DNA from: Lunularia cruciata
Lineage: Eukaryota > Streptophyta > Marchantiopsida > Lunulariales > Lunulariaceae
Assembly (NCBI GenBank): GCA_948567375.1
Contig: OX419756.1
Span: 54,662,552 to 54,726,551, forward strand
Reading direction: 5' to 3'
Length of the DNA stretch: 64,000 nt
The notes beneath the pieces are model-generated. The model made no database searches. It was not told where the DNA came from and saw only the letters and a list, made by a program, of their open reading frames with translations. Position 1 is the first letter of the stretch; each line of letters begins with the position of its first letter. Made by a program: the position numbers and the translations under genes. Shown one piece after another: positions 36,836 through 47,955 of this stretch.

Positions 36836-37640
36836 TGTTGAGGTTTATTCTCAAGATTCATCACCCCTGAACAAGTTAAGCATACAATCATTCATTTAGA
36901 GGGTAGACTAATACACTTACACCAACTCATGAGTCTTGATGGTATAAGTTTTGTGTTTTACTTGCAAGAGAAGGATACATCAAATGGACATGGTGATCAT
37001 TAGGCCTAACTTTTATACATCTCCTACTTGGCCGCAAAAAGATTGAATGAGTATAGTGCATCAAAATTTCCTAAGTACATCTAAACCACCCAATCTTAAT
37101 CCTATCTTATCCTAACCCTAAATGGTAGGTAGCCACAAATAATAACCCACTAATTTAGGGGTATCTGCCTTGAAAAAGCCTATACTATGTACAAGTAGGC
37201 CAAAATTACCTATTTATACATTATGCACTTCTACAAATTTCTTATGACTATGAAAACAAAATGGTTGTTTGCATATAAAAATTGAAGTCTTCTTGTTAGG
37301 TGACAAAAATTGACCATGACCATCTTCATAAAACAAGGCTCCTATCATCATTCTCCAGCAAGAGGCAGGTGGGACTTGGGTCAAACTCTTGGCTCCTTGG
37401 TAGATGTGAATAAGGTCAGCAAGCTCTTTTTGATAACTCTCCATCATTTGTTCAAAGTTGGACTAGGTCTTCTTGAACTTGGCATTAATGTGGCTCTAGA
37501 TCTTTATAGCCAATGATTTGAGTTGCTTGTTTGTGTATGACTTCCTCTTAGCATGTCAATTTGAGTGCACAAGTCCTTTACCTTTGTTCAATGGGAGATT
37601 TCATTGGCTATGCATTCCAATTGAATGAGTGGTTGAATGA
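36640..37640 (-). pseudogene. Family 3 relic, distal part, minus strand
   Basis: Reverse-complement match to 45570-46240 and 46977-47170, covering the end of the coiled-coil frame (37610-37214) and the downstream sequence with a TATA-like TATAAAAG (minus, near 37010). It is continuous with 39517 onward once the nested solo LTRs (37646-39511) and one copy of TCATA are removed. Confidence 0.6.
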
Positions 37641-37788
37641 TCATATGTAATACCAAGAGCTAGCCATATGATCTAGATGTGAAATTTGTTTGGTAACATC
37701 TAGAATGATGCTATACATGATGGTCAAAATAAATCAAATAGAAGTATCACCAAAAGAGTACTTCTACTAATAGATCAAAAACCAAAAT

Positions 37789-38211
37789 TGTAACAATATG
37801 GAGTTTAGTGACGAAGTTAGTCGGGCTTACAAAGTAGAGAATAAGACAAAATAGCCTAGAATATTCTAGAAGCATCTAAGAAGCTTCTTAGGAAGCTTCC
37901 CAACTAGTTAACTTGAGCCCTAAGCAGGTAGCTTCTAGAAGGAAGCTTCTAGAAGCTTCTAACTAGCTTAGCTTGCACGCCAAGTAGGCGGCTTCTAGAA
38001 GGAAGCTTCTTGAGAAGCTTCCTAGTTAACTTGGCTTGCACTCCAAGAAAGCGGCTCAAGGAAACTTCTTGAGAAGCTTCAAGGGTCTTGTATGCTACCT
38101 ATAAATACCAAGGCCGAAGCTCATGCTAGGCATTTGGAGTTTTCTCTCATTCAAGTGTCCCAATGTGAGCTTCCATTCTCCTATTTCTCTTCTCGGTTTT
38201 GGTCTTTTACA
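37789..38211 (+). repeat. Solo LTR of family 1 nested in copy C
   Basis: 423 bp, TGTAACAATATGG...CTTTTACA, with a perfect duplication AAAAT (37784-37788 and 38212-38216). It carries the best-preserved heat-shock-like block (37932-37960) and a TATA box CTATAAATA at 38099-38107. Confidence 0.95.
37932..37960 (+). promoter_or_regulatory. Heat-shock-element-like array in family 1 LTR
   Basis: Six alternating TTC/GAA units lie in under 30 bp: TTC 37933, GAA 37938, GAA 37942, TTC 37947, GAA 37952 and TTC 37957. The last three form a perfect TTC-2-GAA-2-TTC site. A further TTCTAGAA and two GAAGCTTC sites lie at about 37990-38025. The TATA box is 140 bp downstream. Binding by heat-shock factors is inferred from the known consensus. 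Confidence 0.6.
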
Positions 38212-38681
38212 AAAATAGACTTAAAAACCTTAGAACCAATAGCTAGACATATGATTTAAAGGTGAGAATTGGTTTGGTAACATCTAGAAGGATGTTACAC
38301 ATGATGAAGTAAATAGATCAGAAAGAAGTATCACCAAAAGGAGACTTCTACTAATAGAGTAGGAACCAATATATGCTTGAAATCTTTGAAGGCAATTTTG
38401 GAGGCCTAAATGGATGAATTAGGCCTCAAAAATGTGTGGATCCCACCTAAAGGAAATGTTTACCTTCCTTCCCCCTAGTTTTTCTTATCAAGAGCTTTCC
38501 AATGGTACCTCACCCACGTGATTATGAGATTATTATTTGAAGATTCCCTAAAGATTCCCTCCAATCAAAGCTTGTATGACCAACCAGATAAGACCAAATG
38601 TTACCTATTTGTGTGCCTAATCCTATGGTGGAGCTTCCTTAGAGGAGATCCTTTTTGTCTATACAATAAAGAGAAGGTGCT

Positions 38682-39419
38682 TGTAATACTCCAAGGACAA
38701 GAGAAGAGAGAAAACACAGATTGCACACTCAAACAATCGATGCCCCAAGGGAGCACCTTCTCTTTATTATATAGCCAAAGAGGATCTCCTCCAAGGAAGC
38801 TCCACCATAGGATTAGGGACACAGATAGGTGACATGTCAACAAGATCCACCCTTGGATTACTTACTTGGATGGGTGACATGTCTGGTCTAGGTCCTATCT
38901 GGTTGGTCAAACAAGCTTTGACTGGAGGGAATCTTTTAGGGAATTTTCCTGTAGGAATCTCAGAATCATGTAAGGTACCATTGGAAAGCTCTCAATGAGA
39001 CAAAGCAATGGGGAGGGAATGCCAGCCATTACTCTATTGGGGGGGGGGGATCTGCACATTTTTGAGGCCTTATTCATCTGTTTAGACCTCTAAAATTGCC
39101 TTGCAAAGATTTCAAGCATATTTTGGTTCCTACTCTATTAGTAGAAGTCCCCTTTTGGTGATACCTCTTTCTGATCTGTTTAGTCCATCATGTGTAACAT
39201 CCTTCCAGATGTTACCAAACCAATTCTCACCTTTAAATCATATGTCTAGCTATTTGTTCTAAGGTTCTCAAGTCTATTTTGGTTTCTGCTCTATTAGTAG
39301 AAGTACTCTTTTGGTGATACTTCTATATGATCTATTTTGACCATCATGTATAACATGATTCTAGATGTTACCAAACCAAATTTCACATCTAGATCATATG
39401 GCTAGCTCTTGGTATTACA
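38682..39419 (-). repeat. Solo LTR of family 2 (copy D) nested in copy C
   Basis: 738 bp in plus orientation from TGTAATACTCC to GGTATTACA, with a perfect duplication GTGCT (38677-38681 and 39420-39424). Its orientation is opposite to copy C, so the pair forms an inverted repeat. An 11-G tract is at 39039-39049. Confidence 0.95.
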
Positions 39420-39516
39420 GTGCTCCTTTGGGGCATTAGAGGTTTGAGTTTGAAATTGTATGTTTCTCATGGTGTGTTTCTCTTCAGATCTCCTATTCAC
39501 GGAGTATTACATCATA

Positions 39517-41640
39517 TGATTGAAAGTGCTGAGGAGCCTAGATCATTTTTTGTCTAGCTTGACTCTTTTGGCACTCAACACTTTGGTCATCTCTTATTGA
39601 ATCTTACTACCTTGTTCCAACACCTTTTCCTATTGATATCTCAAGTTGGTAGATAGGTTGGAGATATGGAGGTCAGTCAACTACTTCAAATTATCATATC
39701 ACATTTCCATTGCCTTTGCTTCTACATGGATCATTTCCAACTTGCTTTGTAGCACTACAATTTTTTCCTCCTAATTTTGTATTTCTTCCTTGTGTTGAGT
39801 TTTTTGGTGGAAGATTTGTAGGCTATAGTCATCAACCCCCTTCTTAAAGCCATGGATTAATATTTTGTACTCCTCTTGTTGTTTTAGTTCCTTCCTTTGG
39901 AACTTCTCCAATTGCTTCTTGCTTTCCTTGTCCTTTTTGTTTGTCCAAGTTTGGACCAGGTGATGCAAGTAGTAGATGAGGGTTGTTGGTTCCTAAAGGT
40001 TTGGATCCAACTTTTGGTATATTGGCAGGAGCTCTTCCAATGCTTCCATCACCATTTTCTCCATGTGGACGGTGTATGATGCCATAAGCCAAGGCAAAGA
40101 ATTTCCATCCTTTCCCAATTGTCTTTTTAAGGCCTTCTTTGTTTTAGGCATGGGATTCATGTCATGGCCTAGAATGGTTACATCCTTTGTTTTGCAAGCT
40201 AGTACCACTTCCTTGTCCTTGCCTAATCTTTTTTTTGTTGGTTTGGGGTGAGGTGTCAATGAGGATATTATCCCCATCTACTAGTCCTTCACATCTTGGA
40301 GATAATGGGGTTTTATTTCTCTGGGTTCATTGGACCCTAGCACAATGTTCTCACCTTGTTGTCATTTGTGCCCTTGACAAAATCTACCACTGGGTGATTT
40401 TTTTCATTCATATGCATTTTAATTTTTAATAAGGCATCCTAACCTTGTTAGGACCCAAAGTGAATAATGGGCACCAATTGGGATGGTTTGCAAAGCTAAT
40501 GTTTCTCCCTTCCTTATTGGAGGTAATTCATTGTTGTTAAGTAGGAGCAATGATTGTGCTTTGTCATTTGAACCTTCTTGTTTTTGTCTATTGTAGGAGA
40601 CAAAATTGAAGTGAAGGATTTTTCACTCCTCAAATTTTTACTCTAAGCAACATCCACAACTTGTTCATCAGCCATCACTTTCCTAGACAAAAAAACATCC
40701 CTCCCAAGTAGACTTGAACAATGTGGTCTTACTCTTGCTATCTTTTGACAAAAGTTCCAACTCTTAGGGTTGTTTTTGTTTCTTGGAGACTTGAAACTTT
40801 GATTGGGTCACTAGATTTCATGAAATTGTAATTGGAGTTATAGATCTCCACCACTTTTAAAAATTTCTTAGTTCAAGCATATTCTTCATCTACTTTGTGG
40901 TACTTGGTAATCTCTTTTAGCAAGTCGGGGTAGGTCCTCTTTGAAATAAGTTGGATGATGCATGTGAGATATCTTCTTCTCCTTCTCCTTCTACTTCTTT
41001 TTTTCCATTAGCAAGTTTATACCAATGTAGAAATGAATGATAAAGGAGGCCATGATAGAGGCAAAACGTTTTGTCATATCTTCTAGCAACTCAATGACTT
41101 TTTCACAAAGCATCCTTACCCAACTAATTGGCTTTTTCTCATGTACAAGCTAGAAGAAGATAACATAGTTTTGATTCACAAGTTTGTTTGTTTTGATTAA
41201 AAGAACAACATTATCATTTTGGTGATAGTGGAAGGAATTGAGTCCTTCATGTCTTCTATCTTATACCCATTTGTTGATTGCACCCCAATGAATGAATCAT
41301 CAATTCTTTGCTTTAGTAGTTTGTTGGTTCTATTGTGTGGAGTATTGATATGAACTTATAAACTTCCCTAAATGAGGAGCAATTTGCTCCTAGATCCCAC
41401 TACTAGTGATCCTTTATCCACATTGTAGGACACCATTGTTGTACTTTTCCTTTCTCTTTCTTGGAGCACATAAGGTGCCTAGTTGTGGAGCATATGGATC
41501 AAAGTCTGTGTTAAGACTTGTCTATACTAATATGAGCACACATGGTACCCAACTAGTAGAACCCTCCACTCTTGTTTCTAAGATTCCTTCTATTGGATAG
41601 GGAAGTAGCGGGCACCATAACCTATCATCATAACATGAAC
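39517..41640 (-). pseudogene. Family 3 relic, coiled-coil region, minus strand
   Basis: Minus-strand frames at 40277-39993, 40092-39844 and 39968-39771 give Lys/Glu/Gln-rich, coiled-coil-like sequence (KDKESKKQLEKFQRKELKQQ). This matches the plus-strand copy at 44890-45300, where the same order IVPKVGSK, then HLYHLVQ and TNKKNKESEE, is seen. The region 41340-40900 corresponds to 35380-35620 on plus. The product is not recognised. Stops and small indels are frequent. Confidence 0.55.
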
Positions 41641-43660
41641 TCCTTATCTATTCATCATCACTTCCAACATTACTAAAGAGAAAAACATAACACACCTAGA
41701 AGGAAGGAACCTAAGCGCAAGGCCCACACACCAATTCAAACCAACTTGGCGTACAAACAAGCATGCAAGCACAAAGAGGTTCTGATCACAAGAATTTGAC
41801 AGTAACAATTTGTAATTTTTGTCAAAAAGAGCTTTAGAGCCTTCTTGCTCTATAATCAAGCTAATTTCGAGCTGTACTCCAAGCTTCTTCCAATTTATTC
41901 TTCAAATTCTGACTAACTTCTAACCCAAGTAGGGAACTTTTATGTCTTTTTGACGAGGAAAAGTTTGCAAAACTCATATGGATATAACCTTTTTGTGTGA
42001 CTTGGATCTAAGTGTTCTAGAATTCAATGGAAAGAGTGTGAGATAAGCTTTCTAATGATATAAAATAATCAACAACTTGATCATGATAGCTTTCAAACTT
42101 TGCTAATTTTTGGTAATTTTTTCCTTAATTTTGAAATCCCTAATGTAGGGTTTGCTCTTGGTTGTTGGCAAATTTTCCACAGGTTTCTGAATCAAAGATA
42201 CATCTGATCCTCAAAAACACTCCAAAAATCTAGAATCCTCAATCACAATCACAAAAAATAGGAGAATTGCCAATCATTCATGATTGAAGATAGAATTACT
42301 CTATTGAGCTTACAATAGTATTTTTGTAACACTTGTTGCATCAACTCTCACTCTCCATGGGTCCAAAGCTAATGAAGTTTTTTACAGTAGCTAGTTGTGC
42401 CCTTGAATAACCCTCTGCAAATTTTAATGGACTTATCCACCCTAATCCCCAGATATGGATCAATTCTTGAGTTGGGCTAACTTGTGAGTTTTACAAACCC
42501 AAGTATACCTCATCCAAGACCCTAAATTATCCTTTCAAGAAATTCACATAAAACCTTCACAAAAAGGTGAAAAACCTAACCACTAACAACACTAGGAATA
42601 TTCATAAGGTGAATCAAACCTTAACTTGGAGAGTGATCAAAACTCCAAACTTGATCATCAGCTCTTCTCCAACACCTTACATCCCAAAAGCACCAACTTC
42701 AATCAACCAGATCTGATTTGAAATTGACCCAAAACTAGAATTTCTTGCATTTAGCACTATAAGCACTTTGTTTACTCTTTAAGTTCATTGATAGATCATG
42801 AAAAGTCTCACAAAGCTCTCCAAATTGCCTATTTTATGCTCTTGGGGATGAATTCCACTCCCTTGATTCAATTGATCATATCCCTCATATAATTTGCACA
42901 AATCATTTATGTCTACATATCAGCTCTTTTCTCCAATGTGGTTTTTTTTCTCAAATGCCCTCCTAAACTCCCTCAAAGGTCAAAAAGACCCAATCTCTTA
43001 CAAGTTTGTCATTTAGTCTCTTCACTTTTGGACAAATGGACCCCATAAGTCCACCTTGAAGCTCATGAGCAAAATTGAGTTGTTCTCTATCTATAAGAGC
43101 AATAAATAGTTGGATCCTATACTTGCTCATAAGTAATCATTTGAAGGATGACATGATTTGGGTTTTCCATCATGGATTCCATGAATGTTGCCCCAAAATA
43201 TATCACCATCCAATCTTGTAAGCCGTCACGATGTAGAATCTGAAGCTTGATGAGAAAAGGATTTGAGAGTGGCAGATCAGAAGCATGGTACATCTCCTAT
43301 TCAATTGCTCTCTCCAACACTTGGTCTCTATGCTCCGCTACAACTCTCACTCTCAACGTCCTCCTCCCACTAAAAACCCCCTTTGATTCAACTCTCCACC
43401 ACATATATACATAAAATCCTTGAAAAGTATAAGATCATAACCCACATGACCAATTGCATACATGTACATAGATTGCTCATATGGCCACAACTCAATAGTG
43501 GGATCCATCATACAACTTACTCCACTAGTGTGGAGATAGTAAACCATGCTAATTTACTTTTTTATGGCTATGCAAACCACAACATGATACTGTCATAATG
43601 CTTTTCCACTCAGATTATCGGTAATGTTGCAAATTTCTTGTAGCATGGCCACATCCACAA
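41641..43660. other. Unresolved DNA between inverted family 3 fragments
   Basis: Long run without a recognisable domain. A 64-aa minus frame (43547-43353) is cysteine- and tyrosine-containing but unassigned. Part may be the first section of the minus-strand family 3 frame. 41850-43100 looks like a separate insertion, but I could not find its ends. Confidence 0.3.
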
Positions 43661-43669
43661 AACTCCTAC

Positions 43670-44335
43670 CCACAACAAGAAGTCCATCTTTTGCTTCTTG
43701 ATGTAGTTAATTTGACAATAGAATCCCCACTCAAAAATCTTGAGAGGTTTACTCAAGATTTCTACTACCTCACCTCTCTTTACTTTGATCCTTCCTTTGG
43801 GAATTCATCATGTCATGACTGAATATTTGAGCATGCATAGTAGTGTAATTCCCACTCCTTTTGGCAATCCCATCTCTCAAGCTCCCAATAATATCAATAA
43901 AATTTGACAATCTACTTTGGAAATTGCATATACAATGGCACAAGAGATGGTGGTCATGGAAAGAGTGAAATGCAAGAAAGGTGAAAAGTGAAAATTGAAA
44001 AATGCAACAAGATTCACCTTGTTCATTAGAGTTAGCTTTTTTATAGTCCCATCAAGGTGAGGTCTGTCCTTATATCATGGTGGTTGGTGGAGGGCTGCAG
44101 TTATCTACCGCATGCTTGAGATCGGGTACGGAATAGTTTTTTGGTGATGCAAGTGTCTTTTAATGTATTATTGAAATGGTGACAAAGATCATAGAGTTTC
44201 ATAGTTGTTTTAATGTCATCACAACTCCCATTATTCCATAGAAACTTGTGAACTCAAGGTTTCTTGATATTGTGGTGGCTCATTTTATTAGAGAATCCTC
44301 ATTGTAAAGTCTGATGGAACAAAACAAAATAGTTT
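43670..44335 (-). repeat. Putative LTR of family 3, minus strand
   Basis: 43670-44090 is the reverse complement of 29260-29716, ending at ACAAGAAGTCC next to a badly decayed primer site (about 43658-43670). Its internal region should lie to the left, in agreement with the minus-strand relics at 39517-41640 and 36640-37640. The right end is not resolved. Confidence 0.45.
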
Positions 44336-44339
44336 GGCC

Positions 44340-46239
44340 ATAAAATGAGTCTAGTCCTATTTTTGTTGGCTGGCCATGGGGAGTCTATTTTGTTTAAGCA
44401 TCTCACATCTTTGTGTTGGAGAAACACAACCTCTTCTAAATCTGCACCTCTTACAAACAACACTTGCAATGGTCTGGTTTGGTTTGCTATTTACAAAATA
44501 AACAACAAAAGGCAAGAAAAAATTTGGGCTCATAAAAAAGTGGGTTGTGATACTCCTAACAAAGAGGAGGTCTTGTACTACAAGATGTAGTGTCAAACAA
44601 AATGGACTTGCCTGAAGGTAGATTTTATCAAGGAGACAAGTGATGCAAAGGTGAGGATGTCTTGCCAAAGTCCAACAAAGTTGGCAAGGCAACCTCCATT
44701 GTCCCTAATGTTGGAAGAGTAAAAAAACAAGAATGATGTCATTGCCAACACAAAAATATCTACCTAACAACAAGGCATGCATGGCTAAGGAATTGACTCT
44801 GGCTTACAAAGCAAAGGACATGAATATTTTGAGCCATGCCCAAAATAAAGAAGGCCTTACAAAAACAACTAGGCAAGGATGAAAATTCTTTGCCTTGGCT
44901 AATGGCAGCATATACCATTCATATTTTGACCTCAATGGTGGAAGCATTAGAAGAAATTTTGCAATTGTACCAAAAGTTGGATCCAAAGATGAAAAACTAA
45001 CGGCATTCATATGCCATTTATATCATCTAGTCCAATTCAAAACAAACAAGAAGAACAAGGAAAGTGAAGAGTGTTTAGAGTAGTTCCAAAAGAACTAAAG
45101 TGACAAGAGTGTACAAAAATCTCATCCAAGGGTTGAAGAAGGAGGTTGATGATTATAGCATGCAAGTCTTCTACCAATGGACCCAATATGAAGAAAAGAT
45201 CCAAAATTGAGAAGAAAAACTTATAGCTCTACAAAATGAGATAGAAATTATCCAAGCTAATACAATGGTATTGGAGACCAAATACAACAATCTGAAATAG
45301 CTAATTGACCTTCACATCTCCAACTTGTTCAATGACACCAAAAAATAATAGGAGAAGGTGTTGGAGCAAGGAAAGAGGATCCATAAGGAGATGACAAACA
45401 AACTCAACACCAAATGAGCCAATCAAGAGAATAAATGAGCCAATCTAGAGATCAAATGAGCCAATTTAGAGGCCAAACAAGAAAGGTCACTCATGATTAT
45501 TGGACATATGACCACTTAGCTACTCAAAAAATTGAAGCGCAATGCCAACAAAACCTCCTCACAAACAAAGGCAAAAGATTTGTGCACTCAAATTGATGCC
45601 TAAAGAGGAAGATATACACAAGCAAGCAACTCAAGGTGTTGTCTTCAAAACCCCAAGGCCACATTAATGCTACATTTAGAGAGGCTCAAACCGGCTTTGA
45701 ATAAATTGTTGATGGCTACAAAAAGGAGCTTGTAAACCTTGTTCAAATCTACAATAGAGCCAAGAGTTAGTCCCAAGCACCACCTACCCCTCCCACCAAG
45801 GAATAATGAATGGAGCCTAATCTTACAAAAATAGTCGTGGTCATTTTCATTTCCCAACAATGAGATGTTGTTTTCTACACATTGTTAGATTTTTGTTTTT
45901 GTAGATTTAGGAATTTTCTAGATGTACGTACTTTGTAAATAGATACCCGGTTAATATGAGAATTAGTTTTAGTCTACTGGACGTTGGGAACCCCTAATTA
46001 AGTTGGTTATAGCTGTAGCTACCTAACATTAGGTTTAGGATTAAGAGATAAGATATGATTAAGATTGAGCAATTTAGATGTACCTAGGAAATTTCCATCC
46101 ATTTTAGCCATTGGATCTTTCTATGGCCAAGTAGGAAACTTATAAAAGGCCTAGGCTTGATGCTCACCCGGGTCCATTTGGTGCATTCTTCTTTGCAAGT
46201 AAATACTAAGTTTATACCATCAAGACTCATGAGAGTTGA
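44340..46239 (+). pseudogene. Family 3 relic, coiled-coil region, plus strand
   Basis: Plus-strand frames 44345-44590 and 44895-45083 and their broken continuation to about 45810 encode a Lys/Glu-rich, coiled-coil-like protein that matches the minus-strand relic at 37214-40430. Downstream, 45870-46239 has a TATA box (TATAAAAGGC at 46141) also found in the minus copy. The frame is cut by many stops. The solo LTR at 46240 interrupts it, and matching sequence resumes at 46977. Confidence 0.55.
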
Positions 46240-46971
46240 TGTAATACCAAGAGCTAGCCATATGATCTAGATGTGAAATTTGGTTTGGTAACATCTAGAA
46301 TCATGTTATACATGATGGTCAAAATAGATCATATAGAAGTATCACCAAAAGAGTACTTCTACTAATAGAGCAGAAACCAAAATAGACTTGAGAACCTTAG
46401 AACCAATAGCTAAACATATGATTTAAAGGTGAGAATTGGTTTGGTAACATCTGGAAAGATGTTACACATGATGGAATAAACAGATCAGAAACAGGTATCA
46501 CCAAAAGGTGACTTTTACTAATAGAGTAGGAACCAAAATATGCCTAAAATCTTTGAAGGCAATTTCGAAGGCCTAAACGGATGAATTAGGCCTTGAAAAT
46601 GTGCAATCCCCCCCCCCAATGGAGAAAAGGATAGCCTTCACTCCCCTTTGTTTGTCTCGTTGAGAGCTTTCCAACGGTACCTTACGTGATCTTGAGACTC
46701 CTATAAGATGATTCCCTAAAAGATTCCCTCCGGTCAAAGCTTGTTTGACCAACCAGATAGGACCTAGACCAACATGTCACCCATCCAAGTAAATAATCCA
46801 AGGGTGGAGCTTGTTGACATGTCACCTATCTGTTTGCCTAATCCTATGGTGGAGCTTCCTTGGAGGAGATCCTCTTTGTCTATATAATAAAGAGAAGGTG
46901 CTCCTTTGGGGCACCAAATGTTGATGTGTAATTTGTGTTTCTCTCCCTTCTCTTGTCCTTGGAGTATTACA
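46240..46971 (+). repeat. Solo LTR of family 2 (copy E)
   Basis: 732 bp, TGTAATACC...GGAGTATTACA, perfect duplication GTTGA (46235-46239 and 46972-46976). A 10-C tract (46608-46617) stands where the full-length element has 12 G on the other strand. Confidence 0.95.
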
Positions 46972-47300
46972 GTTGATGTATGTGTATTATTCTACACTTT
47001 GAACAAATGATAATATGCTCAAAAAATATAGGAGTGATGAATCTTGAGTACAAACCAAAGCAATAGAGTGTGGTGACAAATTTTTGTGAAACTAGAGCGC
47101 ATCACTCTAAGAGTTATTCCAAAATCAAGAATGATACAATGATGGGCTTGCATAGGTCTGGTGTCTCATCAAGTAACACTCTTATGTATGATTGAGTATT
47201 GTAAATCATTTTGGACTCTTGTAATCTTGTAATCTTCTACTTTTTGGGATGGGTAGAATGTGGTGTTATTATTGTAGTCTTCAAAGTGATAGAAACTCTG
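46972..47300 (+). pseudogene. End of plus-strand family 3 relic
   Basis: 46977-47170 continues the match to the reverse of 36930-36720. No frame of note. Confidence 0.4.
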
Positions 47301-47955
47301 AAACCTTTTACTCTAGTTTAGTTTTCAAGTTATCAAACACCATTCATGCAAGTGGTAGTAGGTTGCATTTTGTATGACTCATGGTGAGAGTAACATACAC
47401 ATCATGGCTTTTACAAACCACACTATGGTAGTTTGAAGCTTGGATGGACAACCAGTGAATGAAGAGTTTCCAAAACAAAGTGGCCTTTGTTACAAATGAA
47501 TCCACTCTTTCTTAAGAATAAAATACACAAGAGAGTAGATTTCTTAGATTTTTGTAGTGTCATTTGTTTTGGTTGCATTACCCTCTTTTGGGAATGTTGC
47601 TCCCAAGAGGTTAAACATGAAATAATAGATAGCCATCATTGTCACCTCATTGTCTTGTTTTAGTAAATTTCAACTCATATCCTCAAAGGAATGACCAAAT
47701 TTTACCTATTATGCCACAAGTACTAGATCATCACATAAACATTGTCAAGCTGCGTGGTGAACTTCTCCAATAGGGGAAGTTCCATTATGAAATACATTGT
47801 GGTAGTTTTGACACAAGTTCCTTAATGAGTGATGACTAGATGAAGAGGAAGAGGACTTTTCACAACATTTGTGGTACCTCCATTTTTTGTTTTTAATGAG
47901 TTTTAAAGAAGAAGTGCATTGTTAAAGCCAAAGGAATGCTAAATAGGGGGGGGGA
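47301..47955. other. Intergenic or decayed repeat DNA
   Basis: No sustained frame. A 9-G run at 47946-47954 lies just before the next relic and could be a polypurine tract or chance. Confidence 0.3.

Larger units (their letters stand above)
37646..39511 (+). repeat. Solo LTR of family 2 (copy C), doubly interrupted
   Basis: TGTAATACC at 37646 and GGAGTATTACA ending at 39511, with a perfect duplication TCATA (37641-37645 and 39512-39516). Its own sequence is 37646-37788, 38217-38681 and 39425-39511. It is split by a family 1 solo LTR and by an oppositely oriented family 2 solo LTR, each with its own duplication. Confidence 0.93.
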
